From JAFAXD01 sp963816775 (GTDB lineage: Bacteria > Pseudomonadota > Alphaproteobacteria > Rhizobiales > Xanthobacteraceae), in assembly GCA_963816775.1 (NCBI GenBank), contig CAWFLX010000034.1, positions 79,345 to 143,344 on the forward strand: DNA of 64,000 nt. Reading direction: 5' to 3'. The notes beneath the pieces are model-generated. The model worked only from the letters and a program-made list of their open reading frames with translations, searched no databases and was not told where the DNA came from. Positions 37,998 to 46,712 of the stretch are shown piece after piece (positions within the stretch are counted from its first letter, which is position 1; every line of letters starts with the position of its first letter). The position numbers and the translations under genes are program-made.

Positions 37998-38039
37998 CCC
38001 CGACGCCAGTTGGGTGGGGTGGGGGGGCTGGCGTCGGGG
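37998..38039. other. Perfect 12-bp stem with G-quadruplex-capable loop
   Basis: CCCCGACGCCAG (37998-38009) pairs fully with CTGGCGTCGGGG (38028-38039). The 18-nt loop is T2-G3-T-G4-T-G7, which contains four runs of at least three G. It lies in the 319-bp gap 37765-38083, between the G1 peptidase-like gene and the small secreted protein on the opposite strand. No T-run follows on either strand, so it is not an ordinary terminator. Confidence 0.7.
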
Positions 38040-38083
38040 CCGGGGCGGGTCACCCCGCATTACGCGAGGTAGCCCGTGGGGTC

Positions 38084-38299
38084 TCAGGCAAGTCGAGTTT
38101 GACGAACCTGCGGGGTGGCTGGCGTCGCAGGTTCCATTTTGCGCACTGGCGTGATCTGGCGAACGTTGAGGCGGTCACCCTTGAGGGCCCGCTCTGGCGC
38201 CGGCGTCGTCACAGCAATCTCCGCGCCGGGCGCGAACGAGATGGCGACAACCTCGGCAGAAAGAACCACAGCCGCTATAGCGATGATGATCTTCAACAT
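38084..38299 (-). CDS. Small exported or membrane-anchored protein
   Basis: 71 residues starting MLKIIIAIAAVVLSAEVVAISFAPGA, a signal peptide or anchor, followed by a short Thr/Pro/Arg-rich tail (PAPERALKGDRLNVRQITPVRKMEPATPATPQ). GAGG lies 6 nt before the ATG. I do not recognise a family. Coding potential is supported by the clean signal sequence and ribosome site. Confidence 0.5.
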   Translation of the reverse strand: MLKIIIAIAAVVLSAEVVAISFAPGAEIAVTTPAPERALKGDRLNVRQITPVRKMEPATPATPQVRQTRLA

Positions 38300-38588
38300 G
38301 AACGCCTCACCACACCCCAGTTCTTGCTTAATCGGAGGTTAAATTGGGTGAGGCTCTGAGCCCAGTTGTACATGGGTGGTTAACGCGACCACGTTGGAAT
38401 GAGCGCTGTTCACCCTGCGGCTAGGTCGTATTGTGCTTAGGTATAGGTTTGCCGGTGCTGCACTGCGAAATAGGCGTCTAAACCAGCCGTTTCCGACCAG
38501 CGGAGCTGCGGTTGCCGAGTCGCGGCGAAGGCAGGCGGACGGGTCGGCCACCTCGCCGACGGAGGTACTGCCTTAAGGATCGCGGGAG
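38300..38588. other. Gap with no recognised feature
   Basis: 289 bp between the small exported protein and the L,D-transpeptidase gene. I see no conserved coding sequence, known repeat or terminator; its upstream end presumably holds the promoter for the small protein. Confidence 0.4.
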
Positions 38589-39665
38589 TTAGGTGTCCCC
38601 GGTCGTCATGATGGTGAAGCCCGGGGCCGAATAGGTATCGGCCCCGACCGGCTTGTCGGTAATCACCATGGTGGTTCCGGGGCGCAGCAGGGCCGCGAGA
38701 CGGTGGGCGGTCGCTTCCGGGACGTCCACACGCCGGATCGTTGCGGCATACAGCAGAGCCGAAGCTTGCGCCGCCCCGGCATCGTCCTGACCGAGATCGG
38801 TGACGGCATCGGCGCTGAGATCGACCGCCATCCACTTGAGTTTGGCGGGATCGTCGGACGGCCCGGTCAAGTTGAAGACGTGGGTGCCGAACGGCAGATC
38901 GGGTTGCTGCAGGGTCACCTTGTCTTCGAACGCCGGCACGCCGTTGACGAACACGACGATGCGCTTCTCTTTCGTGGAAATGATCGCTGACACGCTCTTA
39001 ACGTCCGCACCCGACGCTTGCTGCGTCTGCGCATTGGCCTTGGCCTGCTGGACCGCCTGTTTTGCCATCTCCTCGGTGTGCTGCGAGATCAGCAGACCGG
39101 AATGCAGGACATCGGCCGGAACCGAGTTGCGATCGCCGATGATCACCGTGGTGCCGAGGTGGGTGACTCCATAAAGCTCTTGGGCGAAGGCGCGCGGCAG
39201 CCGCACGCACCCATGCGAGGCCGGATAGCCCGGCAGGTTGCCGGCGTGGAGAGCGACACCGCCCCAGGTGACACGCTCCATGTAGGGCATCGGCGCGTCG
39301 TCATAGAGCGAGGAATGGTGATCCACGTCCTTCTGGAGAATGACGAAGGTCCCGGTCGGGGTGGCGTGCCCGGGGCGCCCGGTGGAACAGGTGGACACCG
39401 CGATGCGCACGCCATTGCGATAGACGGTCACGAGTTGGTCCGGGATCGACACAACGATGACGACCGGGCCGTCCGGCGCGCGATCGGGTTGCCAGATGAA
39501 CTGGCCGGGCTTGAGCTTCTTCGGGTCGACCGGGGTGTCGGGGGCGGCTGTCAGCGCGGGCGATAACAAGGCCAACGGCGCGATTCCAACGCCAAAGACG
39601 AAAATGCGCCGGCTGAGGGCATCAGTTCCGGCGCGCAACGGCCAACCGCGATGACGGTTCGTCAT
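38589..39665 (-). CDS. L,D-transpeptidase (YkuD family)
   Basis: 358 residues from MTNRHRGWPLRAGTDALSRR (a longer ATG start at 39713 adds 16 residues). Signal/anchor IFVFGVGIAPLALLSPALTAA. The YkuD domain shows the PTGTFVILQK entry, WGGVALHAGNLPGYPASHGCVRLP (catalytic His and Cys in SHGCVRLP) and an ELYGVTHLGTTVII exit strand. It makes 3-3 cross-links or attaches proteins to peptidoglycan in the periplasm. A C-terminal region of about 150 residues (IISTKEKRIVVFVNGVPAFE..) seems to be a second, degenerate YkuD-like module without the Cys. Confidence 0.9.
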   Translation of the reverse strand: MTNRHRGWPLRAGTDALSRRIFVFGVGIAPLALLSPALTAAPDTPVDPKKLKPGQFIWQPDRAPDGPVVIVVSIPDQLVTVYRNGVRIAVSTCSTGRPGHATPTGTFVILQKDVDHHSSLYDDAPMPYMERVTWGGVALHAGNLPGYPASHGCVRLPRAFAQELYGVTHLGTTVIIGDRNSVPADVLHSGLLISQHTEEMAKQAVQQAKANAQTQQASGADVKSVSAIISTKEKRIVVFVNGVPAFEDKVTLQQPDLPFGTHVFNLTGPSDDPAKLKWMAVDLSADAVTDLGQDDAGAAQASALLYAATIRRVDVPEATAHRLAALLRPGTTMVITDKPVGADTYSAPGFTIMTTGDT

Positions 39666-39719
39666 GACCCCCCGCAAATCACCTGCGTCAAAAGATTGAG
39701 CCTTTTGGCCCAACGGAAC

Positions 39720-39886
39720 CTAGTGTCCCGATTCCGAAGTTCGCTTTATCTTGCGGCACCCTCTGTAGCGAACTTCGGAATCAAAGGGACACTAGTAGAT
39801 ATATGATTCTAGTGTGGTTTTGGATTTGAAGTTCCTATGACGAGACTGCCGCAAGAATGATAGGAACTTCAAATCCACCACACTAG
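39720..39886. repeat. Paired-hairpin CTAG element (B then A orientation)
   Basis: 167 bp. Hairpin B 39720-39795 (arms TCCCGATTCCGAAGTTCGCT and AGCGAACTTCGGAATC), linker TAGATATATGATT (39796-39808), hairpin A 39809-39886 (arms GGATTTGAAGTTCCTAT and ATAGGAACTTCAAATCC). All four boundaries are CTAG. It is close to a reverse complement of the 47509 copy. It fills most of the gap between the L,D-transpeptidase and DUF992 genes. Confidence 0.9.
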
Positions 39887-40010
39887 GAGGCAAGCGCCCG
39901 AAAAGCGCCCAATTGGGCCTCGCCGAAGAGGGAGAGTGCCGAATTTCGGCTATCAATTACCGCCCAAATCCACTAGATGAGCGCTCTCACCATGGCTGGG
40001 GGAAAATTGC

Positions 40011-40508
40011 ATGTCGAAATCGCGTCTCGTTTTTGCGGCCTTTCTCGTAACGACTGGCTTGTTGGCGTCGGCGATGGCCCAAGTGCCTGCGCCACCGCCT
40101 CCGTCCGCCAAGGTCGGCATGTTGAACTGCAACATGAGCGCCGGCGTCGGAATGATCGTCGGCGGGCGCCAGAACCTTGCCTGTCAGTTTGTGCCAAGCG
40201 TGCCTCGTTACGCGCCCGACTCCTACGTGGGCGAAATCACGACGCTCGGTCTCGACGTCGGGGTGCAGAGCGGCGGCAAAATGGCGTGGGCCGTGCTCAT
40301 GCCCACTGAAGGTCCGCAGCGCGGCGCGCTCTCCGGCGAATATGTCGGGGCGAGCGGACAGGTGGCCGTCGGCGTCGGGGTTGGCGGCAACGTTCTGGTC
40401 GGCGGCTCGAACCGCTCGGTGACGTTGCAGCCGTTCTCGGTCGAAGGTGACACCGGCATCAACCTCGCGGTCGGCGTGTCCGGCATGGTGCTGCGCCCCG
40501 CGCAATAA
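40011..40508 (+). CDS. DUF992-family exported protein
   Basis: 165 residues, signal peptide LVFAAFLVTTGLLASAMAQ, mature part with VGMLNCNMSAGVGMIVGGRQNLACQF and a Gly/Val-rich beta region (QVAVGVGVGGNVLVGGSNRSVTLQPFSVEGDTGINLAVGV). This is DUF992, common in Rhizobiales, where the two Cys of LNC..LAC may form a disulfide. The C-terminal repeats resemble outer-membrane or lipid-binding beta sheets. Function unknown. Confidence 0.85.
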   Translation: MSKSRLVFAAFLVTTGLLASAMAQVPAPPPPSAKVGMLNCNMSAGVGMIVGGRQNLACQFVPSVPRYAPDSYVGEITTLGLDVGVQSGGKMAWAVLMPTEGPQRGALSGEYVGASGQVAVGVGVGGNVLVGGSNRSVTLQPFSVEGDTGINLAVGVSGMVLRPAQ

Positions 40509-40551
40509 GAACGGGCCGCAACTCGCGTCCTTGTACGGGCACCGCAGCCGC

Positions 40552-42084
40552 TCAATTCATCGAGGCCTGGCCCTTCAGTCGGGCCAGCGCGGTCTTGGCT
40601 TCTTCGTGCGCCGGGTTGAATTCGAGCACACGCTGGAAATCGAGCATCGCGGGCTCGCGTCGTCCCAGCGTTTCCTGCAGGTGGCCGCGCTCGAGCAGCA
40701 ACGCAACGGTGTGTTGCTGGTCGAGCTGGAGCGCGAACGACAGGTCGGCGACGGCCGCATCGGGTGATCCGCGGTGCACCTGCGCGTGCGCGCGCAGCCG
40801 GTAGATCGATCCGATCAGGCTCGCCGCCCCGGTCTCGCGGTAGTTCATCCGCAGCGCGTCGGCCAGCAGCGGATCCTTCCAATAGGCGTCGATCATCGCG
40901 GTCAAATCGTAGATTTCGCGATCATATTGCTGTTTTTTGCCGGATAGCGCGGCGCGGTTGCGATGCGCGTAGAAGAGATCGAGCGGCGGCATGCGCGCCG
41001 GGTCGGCCTCCGCCAGCTGGATCGCTTTGCCGAGGTCCGCAAGCGCCGCATCCTCGTCGCCCTTGTAGAGTTGCGCCATGCCGCGTGCCCGGATGGCGAC
41101 CGCATTGCGCGGATCGAGCCGGATCCCCTCGTTGAGGTCGGCGATCGCCCGGTCAGTCTCCCCGAGCTGGAACATCGCTTGCCCGCGGCTGACATAGGCC
41201 TCCGCGTAAAGCGGATCGGCACGGATCGCCGCCGTCAGGTCACGTGCCGCGCGATCGAGATTGCCGTTCTTGATCGATTGCCTGGCGCCCTCGGTGAGGC
41301 TGCGGGCGTTGCTGCCCGTGCTTGCTCCGTCTGCCGTTGCGTCCGGGGGGGAGCTCGCTTGGCCGAGGCCGATCGCTCGCTGCGCGGCATTGAAGGCCCG
41401 GTAGGCGGAAAGCCAATGGGGAATCGCCGAACGGTGTTGAGGGCTTGCTTCGATGTGCTCGCTGTCGGCGGCCGCACAGGCGGCGAGATCGGTCGCGGCC
41501 AACATCGGATCGCACCCAAGCGGCCGATTGCCGGCCGCTCGCACCGTGCCGGTGGACTCGATCTGGGTGGCGGGGCCGGCATCGGCCACCTCGGGGGCAC
41601 TTGCGGTCGACGCGCCTGCCGCCGCAACCGCCGGTCGCTCGGGCGAGACGATGCCGGGGCGACCCCCGACAAGCCAATACGCGGTCACGGCGCCTACCGC
41701 GAGGATCGCGAGCCCGGCCGGCACCAACACGCGGATCAGCCGGTTCGGCGGCCGGTCGGCGCTTGCACTGTTGTCGGTATCTTGCGGTGGCGTCCATGCG
41801 GCGTTCGCTTCCGCCGCCTGCGCCTCGCCTTCGACCCGCCTGATGGCCGCTTCCAGCGCGCGTTGCTCCAGCGCGATCTGATCTCGGGTGAGTTTCGGTC
41901 GCGATGATCGCAGATTGCCGAGCAGCACGCGGCTCGCGTGCTTGTAGACCCGCTGGCGCGCCTGCGTGGAACTCTGGCTCAGTCCGGCGATCGCGCCGGC
42001 GACCGCCGGATAGTAATCCGTGGTTCCGGTCGCCTCGCCCGTAACGGGCGTTGTTGCGCTCAATACCGACGCACGCTCGGCCAT
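40552..42084 (-). CDS. Single-pass membrane protein with TPR domain
   Basis: 510 residues. Residues 1-115 are cytoplasmic and helical; one transmembrane helix (LIRVLVPAGLAILAVGAVTAYWLVGG) follows; then an Ala/Ser/Thr-rich linker and a C-terminal half of tetratricopeptide repeats (ALTEGARQSIKNGNLDRAARDLTAAIRADPLYAEAYVSRGQAMFQLGETDRAIADLNEGIRLDPRNAV..). TPRs mediate protein-protein contacts; the topology puts them in the periplasm. It precedes no obvious partner, with a coiled-coil gene upstream on the same strand after 73 bp. Confidence 0.82.
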   Translation of the reverse strand: MAERASVLSATTPVTGEATGTTDYYPAVAGAIAGLSQSSTQARQRVYKHASRVLLGNLRSSRPKLTRDQIALEQRALEAAIRRVEGEAQAAEANAAWTPPQDTDNSASADRPPNRLIRVLVPAGLAILAVGAVTAYWLVGGRPGIVSPERPAVAAAGASTASAPEVADAGPATQIESTGTVRAAGNRPLGCDPMLAATDLAACAAADSEHIEASPQHRSAIPHWLSAYRAFNAAQRAIGLGQASSPPDATADGASTGSNARSLTEGARQSIKNGNLDRAARDLTAAIRADPLYAEAYVSRGQAMFQLGETDRAIADLNEGIRLDPRNAVAIRARGMAQLYKGDEDAALADLGKAIQLAEADPARMPPLDLFYAHRNRAALSGKKQQYDREIYDLTAMIDAYWKDPLLADALRMNYRETGAASLIGSIYRLRAHAQVHRGSPDAAVADLSFALQLDQQHTVALLLERGHLQETLGRREPAMLDFQRVLEFNPAHEEAKTALARLKGQASMN

Positions 42085-42157
42085 TGCCGGTTGCAGCCCC
42101 CCATCTGGAACTGCCTAATTTATCACGAAATTCGACGTCCGTAGGGCAGCCGTGCGG

Positions 42158-43441
42158 CTAACTCGCCGGCGCAATTCGGGAGGCGCGCGCCTGCAGGGCG
42201 CGAATCCGCTCCACCAGGTTGCCGCCGCGCTCGCCTTCGTTCGGGGCGGCGCTGGCGCCGGCGCGACGCGCGCCGGGCGCGGGCGCCTGGATCTGATCTG
42301 TTTGCCCGGCCAGAATGGTCTCGATCGGCGAACCGGGCCCTTCCAACACCATGGTGAGATGCGCGACCTCGGTGGCGATGTCGTTGATGCGCTCCCGCAA
42401 CAGCGCATTCTCCACCCGCTCGGTGGCCCAGGTCGCTTCGGCCTCCCGCTTCATCGAGGCGACTTCCTGATGCAGCTTGCTGCGCTCGTCGCGCGCGCGC
42501 ACCAGTTCGCCCTCGAGCAAAGCCTTCTCGCCGCGCAGGCCGCTCGCGGCTTCGGCATGCCGGCGTTCCAGCGCGCCGATCTCTGCGCGCCAGTCGCCTT
42601 CGGCCCTGCGCGCGCTCTCGAGCTCACGGTGCAGTTGGCTGATCTCGTAGTCTCGTTCGACCAAAAGCCGGCCCTGCTCGCCCAGCCGCGTCTCGACATC
42701 CTGTAGCCGCCGGTTGAGCGCCTCGGCTTCTGCCGTCTGCGCGAACAGCGCGCGCTCGAGCTCCATTGCATGGGCGCCCAGCGTTTCGACCTTGCCGCGC
42801 TCGGCGTCGAGTTGCTGCGCGGCCGCGACCACATCCTTGCGCTCTTGTTCCAATCGATCCGAGGTTTCGTTGAGTTCCCGTTCGAAGCGCTCGACCTGGG
42901 TTTTGAGCGTGTCCACCTGCGAGCGCAGCGAAACGATTTCGACGCGTTGACCGTCGGACAAGAACGTGCGCTCGCCGAGCTCGGAGGTGAGCTTGAGCAG
43001 CGAGGCCTCCTTGTCGGAGAGCGTGCGCGAGGCGTCGTGCAACGCCTGGGCCCTGGCGCCGACTTCTTCTTCGGTCGTGCGGGCGAGATCGCGCAACGAT
43101 TTCTCGCGCGCTTCGAGCGCAAAGATCGCGCTGGATTTGTCGGCAAGCTCGCTCTTGAGCCGGTTGATCGCCTCGGTCTTCTTGCCGAGTTCCGCGAGCT
43201 GGCTCGTGGTGCGTGCCTTGAGCTGGTCGACGCTGATCTCGAGCCGTCGCGTCGACATCGCAAACTCGGCCCGCAACTGGTCCTTGTCGGCCTGGATCTC
43301 CGCCATGGACAGCGGCGTTGCAGCTTCGAGGCGGCGGATGGTGAGGCGGACGGCGCGATTATGGACGAGCGGGATGAGCACAAGCCCGACCAGGCCTGCG
43401 AACAGGAAGCCGATCGCAAAATACATGATCGGTTCGACCAT
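42158..43441 (-). CDS. Membrane-anchored coiled-coil protein
   Basis: 427 residues from MVEPIMYFAIGFLFAGLVGLVLIPL, preceded by GGAGGG (a tandem ATG at 43444 is equally possible). After the single N-terminal transmembrane helix comes about 330 residues of nearly continuous coiled coil, rich in Glu, Leu, Arg and Ala (LKARTTSQLAELGKKTEAINRLKSEL..). A short Pro/Ala tail ends it. Such proteins often scaffold the envelope or division site; I do not recognise a specific family. It lies upstream of the TPR membrane gene on the same strand. Confidence 0.75.
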   Translation of the reverse strand: MVEPIMYFAIGFLFAGLVGLVLIPLVHNRAVRLTIRRLEAATPLSMAEIQADKDQLRAEFAMSTRRLEISVDQLKARTTSQLAELGKKTEAINRLKSELADKSSAIFALEAREKSLRDLARTTEEEVGARAQALHDASRTLSDKEASLLKLTSELGERTFLSDGQRVEIVSLRSQVDTLKTQVERFERELNETSDRLEQERKDVVAAAQQLDAERGKVETLGAHAMELERALFAQTAEAEALNRRLQDVETRLGEQGRLLVERDYEISQLHRELESARRAEGDWRAEIGALERRHAEAASGLRGEKALLEGELVRARDERSKLHQEVASMKREAEATWATERVENALLRERINDIATEVAHLTMVLEGPGSPIETILAGQTDQIQAPAPGARRAGASAAPNEGERGGNLVERIRALQARASRIAPAS

Positions 43442-43562
43442 CATACCCTCCGGTACCGGCTGCAAGACAATGCCACGACCACCCGCGGATCGCCAGTGTT
43501 CCCTGGCGGCGAAGGCGGTCAACGCAATGGATCAACAAACCGAAAAGGCGGCCGGGAGAAGC

Positions 43563-43728
43563 CTAGTGCCGCCGATTTGAAGTTCCTGCATCACCTGCCG
43601 CAAGCTCGTTCAGGAACTTCAAATCGATAAGCGGCACTAGAATCATATACTTGCTAGTGCCCCTTTGTTTCCGAAGTTCGTGTCAGGGGGTGCCGCGATG
43701 TATCACGAACTTCGGAAACGGGGCACTA
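43563..43728. repeat. Paired-hairpin CTAG element (A then B orientation)
   Basis: 166 bp. Hairpin A 43563-43640, linker AATCATATACTTG (43641-43653), hairpin B 43654-43728. All four boundaries are CTAG. Its right end gives the TAG stop of eipA on the minus strand. It is close in sequence to the 11212 copy. Confidence 0.9.
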
Positions 43729-44400
43729 GAACGGGTTCCAGGTCGGTTGCGGGGTGAACTTGAGGTAGCCGATGTTGGCTCCAAGCCGCAGGCCCAAACC
43801 TGAGCGGATTGGTACCACCACGATCTCGTTGGCCGTGAGCGCGGTCATGCCGAGCCCGCCGATGAAATAGGCGGAGCCGTCGATGCCGGCGAAACGCTGA
43901 TAGATTGCCCGGGTCGCCGGCAGCTTGTAGATGAGCATCATGGTACGCGCGCCTTCGCCGCCGAAGTCCCAGCCGACCGAAGGGCCTTGCCAGAAGACCT
44001 TCAAGTCTCCGGCATTTTTCGTATAGAGCATGCCCTCGCCATAGCGCAGGCCGCCGAAGAACGCCCCGCCGCCCTCTTCGCCGAGCACGTAGCCGTTGGG
44101 CAGTCCCCATTGGCTGACGGCCTTCTCCACGATGGTGGCGAGGCCGCGCGATACGCCGCCAAAAAAGCGGTGCCCGGCATCGACGATCTCGTTCGGCGAG
44201 AACTCCTGCGCCTGCGGTTGGCCCGGCGGCGGAGCGGGCGGATAGGGTTGCGCCGGTTGCGCAGCGGGCGGGTAGGGTTGCGCCGGCTGCGGCGTGGCCT
44301 GGGCCCAGGCCGGCGCGGATAAGGCCAGCGCCAGTCCGCAGAGTGTTGATGCTACGGCGATTGTGCGCGTCGACGCGCGGATGAAGGCCCCTAGCCTCAT
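43726..44400 (-). CDS. eipA: DUF1134 envelope-integrity protein (EipA-like)
   Basis: 224 residues from MRLGAFIRASTRTIAVAS (upstream in-frame residues lack conservation and cross the CtrA-box region). Signal peptide LCGLALALSAPAWAQA, then a Pro/Gln/Tyr-rich repeat (AQPYPPA-type, three units) and the DUF1134 fold: PNEIVDAGHRFFGGVSRGLATIVEKAVSQWGLPNGYVLGEEGGGAFFGGLRYGEG..VFWQGPSVGWDFGGEGARTMML. In Brucella the EipA homologue is a periplasmic envelope protein under CtrA control and lies beside chpT and ctrA, the same order as here. Stop codon supplied by the adjacent CTAG repeat. Confidence 0.88.
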   Translation of the reverse strand: MRLGAFIRASTRTIAVASTLCGLALALSAPAWAQATPQPAQPYPPAAQPAQPYPPAPPPGQPQAQEFSPNEIVDAGHRFFGGVSRGLATIVEKAVSQWGLPNGYVLGEEGGGAFFGGLRYGEGMLYTKNAGDLKVFWQGPSVGWDFGGEGARTMMLIYKLPATRAIYQRFAGIDGSAYFIGGLGMTALTANEIVVVPIRSGLGLRLGANIGYLKFTPQPTWNPF

Positions 44401-44417
44401 GGGTTCATAAGCCCCTG

Positions 44418-44459
44418 TTAACCATGGTTGGCTGCGACTATGACGCGTTTCGGTTAACC
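44418..44459. promoter_or_regulatory. CtrA-type half-sites between eipA and chpT
   Basis: TTAACCAT at 44418-44425 matches the CtrA half-site, and GGTTAACC at 44452-44459 is a second palindromic GTTAAC site. They lie 18-59 bp upstream of the eipA ATG, where CtrA could control eipA, and upstream of the divergent chpT. Confidence 0.55.
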
Positions 44460-44689
44460 GGATGTTGCAGATCCGATCGCGTCGCCAACAAGCATTCCGG
44501 GCAACTGTGGCCGCTGCGGGGCGAGAAGCGCCGGCAGGTCGCTTTGACGCGCGTTCCTTCGGTGAAATGGTAGCCAGTTGGTATAGACGCGCTATAAGCG
44601 GTCGGCCATTGGGCGGATTTGACGTTGCTACCGCCGTTGCGGCAAGCCTTTCGCAGAAACGTGCCTTTGATTCCCTGGAGACTGTCCGA

Positions 44690-45310
44690 ATGGTAACCAC
44701 GCTTGCGGGTCTCGACCTTGCTGCGCTGCTTTGTTCCCGGGTCTGTCACGACCTCATCAGCCCGACCGGCGCCATCGTCAACGGCCTCGAAGTGCTGGAA
44801 GAGTCCAAGGACGAAGAGACCCGCGAGTTCGCGCTGGCACTCATCAAGAAGAGCGCGAGCCAGGCCACGGCCAGGCTGCAGTTCTGCCGGTTGGCGTTCG
44901 GGGCGGCCGGTTCCGCCGGCGCCGAGATCAATCTCGGCGACGCCGAAACCGTCGCGCGCGGCTTCATCGAGGACGACAAGATCAAGCTGACCTGGAACTT
45001 GCCGCGCGCGCTTGCCCCGAAGAACCGGGTCAAGCTCCTTCTCAACCTGCTGATCGTCGCAACCCAGGCGATTCCGCGCGGCGGCATGCTGGTGGCCGAC
45101 GGCGATGCGGCCCGCGGCTTCCGGATCCTCGCCAGCGGAATGAACGCCCGCGTGCCGCAGCCGGCCGAACGGCTGTTGGCAGGCGACGGTGCCGATACGG
45201 TCGATGCGCACGCGATCCAGCCCTATTATGCCGCGCTGCTTGCCAAGGATTGCGGGTTGCGGGTGACGATCGCGAGTGACGGCGACGCGATCGTCGTTTC
45301 GGCGGGGTGA
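44690..45310 (+). CDS. chpT: Histidine phosphotransferase ChpT
   Basis: 206 residues from MVTTLAGLDLAALLCSRVCHDLISPTGAIVNGLEVLEE. The His of CHDLISP is the phosphorylated residue in the dimeric HPt-like four-helix bundle; the C-terminal part (IKLTWNLPRALAPKNRVKLLLNLLIVATQAIPRGG) is the degenerate ATPase-like domain. ChpT passes phosphate from the CckA kinase to CtrA and CpdR and so drives the cell-cycle relay. GGAG lies before the start. It sits back-to-back with eipA and convergent with ctrA. Confidence 0.93.
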   Translation: MVTTLAGLDLAALLCSRVCHDLISPTGAIVNGLEVLEESKDEETREFALALIKKSASQATARLQFCRLAFGAAGSAGAEINLGDAETVARGFIEDDKIKLTWNLPRALAPKNRVKLLLNLLIVATQAIPRGGMLVADGDAARGFRILASGMNARVPQPAERLLAGDGADTVDAHAIQPYYAALLAKDCGLRVTIASDGDAIVVSAG

Positions 45311-45354
45311 ACACGGCGCCGCACGCGAGCGCGACAGCTCCAATAATAAAAAAA

Positions 45355-45373
45355 CCCGCCCACGAGGGGCGGG
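45355..45373 (-). terminator. Rho-independent terminator of ctrA
   Basis: Stem CCCGCCC / GGGCGGG with a 5-nt loop; on the minus strand it is followed by seven T. It lies about 50 bp past the ctrA stop and also between the convergent chpT and ctrA. Confidence 0.8.
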
Positions 45374-45420
45374 ATCAAGGATTCTGGAGGCTGGAGAAAT
45401 TGAGTTTTCGACTGCCGCGC

Positions 45421-46122
45421 TCAGGCTGAGATGCGCGACTCGTCCTCGAACGGCTCGCGCAGCACATAGCCGCGGCCCCAGACCGTTTCGACGAAATTCT
45501 TGCCGTTGGAGGCGTTGGAGAGCTTCTTGCGCAGCTTGCAGATGAACACGTCGATGATCTTGAGCTCGGGCTCGTCCATGCCGCCGTAGAGATGATTGAG
45601 GAACATCTCCTTGGTCAGCGTCGTGCCCTTGCGCAGGCTCAGGAGCTCCAGCATCTGATATTCCTTGCCGGTCAGATGCACCCGCTGGCCGCTCACTTCG
45701 ACGGTCTTGGTGTCGAGGTTGACCACCAGTTCGCCGGTCTGGATCACCGACTGGGCGTGGCCCTTGGAGCGGCGGACGATGGCGTGGATGCGGGCGACGA
45801 GCTCGTCCTTGTGGAACGGCTTGGTCAGGTAGTCGTCGGCGCCGATCCCGAGACCCTTGACCTTGTCTTCCGTGCCGGCCAGCCCGGACAGGATCAGGAT
45901 CGGGGTTTTCACCTTGGCGACGCGCAGCGTGCGGAGCACCTCGAAGCCGGACATGTCTGGCAGGTTGAGATCGAGCAGAATGATGTCGTGATCGTAGAGC
46001 TTTCCGAGATCAACACCTTCTTCGCCCATGTCGGTCGTATAGACGTTGAAGCTTTCCGACTTCAGCATCAATTCGATCGACCGCGCCGTGGAGGCGTCGT
46101 CCTCAATCAACAAAACGCGCAT
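45421..46122 (-). CDS. ctrA: Cell-cycle response regulator CtrA
   Basis: 233 residues from MRVLLIEDDASTARSIELMLKSESFNVYTTD. The receiver domain has the phospho-acceptor Asp in DIILLDLNLPDMSG (about 51) and Lys in YLTKPF; the C-terminal winged helix includes QVHLTGKEYQMLELL-type sequence, LYGGMDEPELKIIDVFICKLRKKL and FVETVWGRGYVLRE. CtrA is the master regulator of cell cycle and polar development in alphaproteobacteria, phosphorylated via ChpT. Upstream in-frame residues are discarded because MRVLLIED is the universal start. Confidence 0.98.
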   Translation of the reverse strand: MRVLLIEDDASTARSIELMLKSESFNVYTTDMGEEGVDLGKLYDHDIILLDLNLPDMSGFEVLRTLRVAKVKTPILILSGLAGTEDKVKGLGIGADDYLTKPFHKDELVARIHAIVRRSKGHAQSVIQTGELVVNLDTKTVEVSGQRVHLTGKEYQMLELLSLRKGTTLTKEMFLNHLYGGMDEPELKIIDVFICKLRKKLSNASNGKNFVETVWGRGYVLREPFEDESRISA

Positions 46123-46712
46123 GCCAAACCCCCTTGTCCCCGCATCGGGCCAGGTCGGCGGGCCATGATGGGCCGCCAAGGAATACGCCTCAGGACAAAC
46201 TGATTCGGAACGCTACCGACGATGGTTAACAAAACCGGATTCCCGTGCGCAAGATCACGAGGAACGACGCGCGGGCTCCAAAACGTCACCCGAAATCGCG
46301 TTGATCGTCGACTTGCGCTCGTACATCACTTTAAGAGACGAGAATAAGCGATCCCCACCGACAGCTGCGCATCCGCTTCAGTTTCGTCCGTCGGACATGG
46401 TGTTTCCACCGATCCTGCGGGCGATGCGCTCATGATTAACGATACGGGTAAACACGGAGTTAAACGGTGAAGACTTGGTTGCCGTTAACCATCCATAAAA
46501 TGATGCATGCGAGCAACACTTGATAAAAATCGTCACGCCGCGGGCGATTGCGGGGGCGCGGGCGCGGATTGACGTCGGTCTGGAAACTGAAAACTAACAG
46601 TGTGACGGCAGAATTGCGTCCAAACACGGTCATCATTTGAATCACACACGCGGCTGGCGGCAACGATTTGTTGGTTTGCAGCAAGAGTATCGGGGTGCGG
46701 GGAGTACGAGTG
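46123..46712. promoter_or_regulatory. ctrA / fliJ-like divergent control region
   Basis: 590 bp. Holds a minus-strand CtrA half-site (ATGGTTAA at 46222-46229, the complement of TTAACCAT) about 100 bp upstream of ctrA, flanked by two GANTC methylation sites (GATTC at 46202-46206 and 46238-46242), and a plus-strand TTAACCAT at 46485-46492 on the fliJ-like side. GANTC beside a CtrA site is the layout expected for a CcrM-methylation-sensitive, autoregulated ctrA promoter. No gene is seen inside. Confidence 0.6.
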
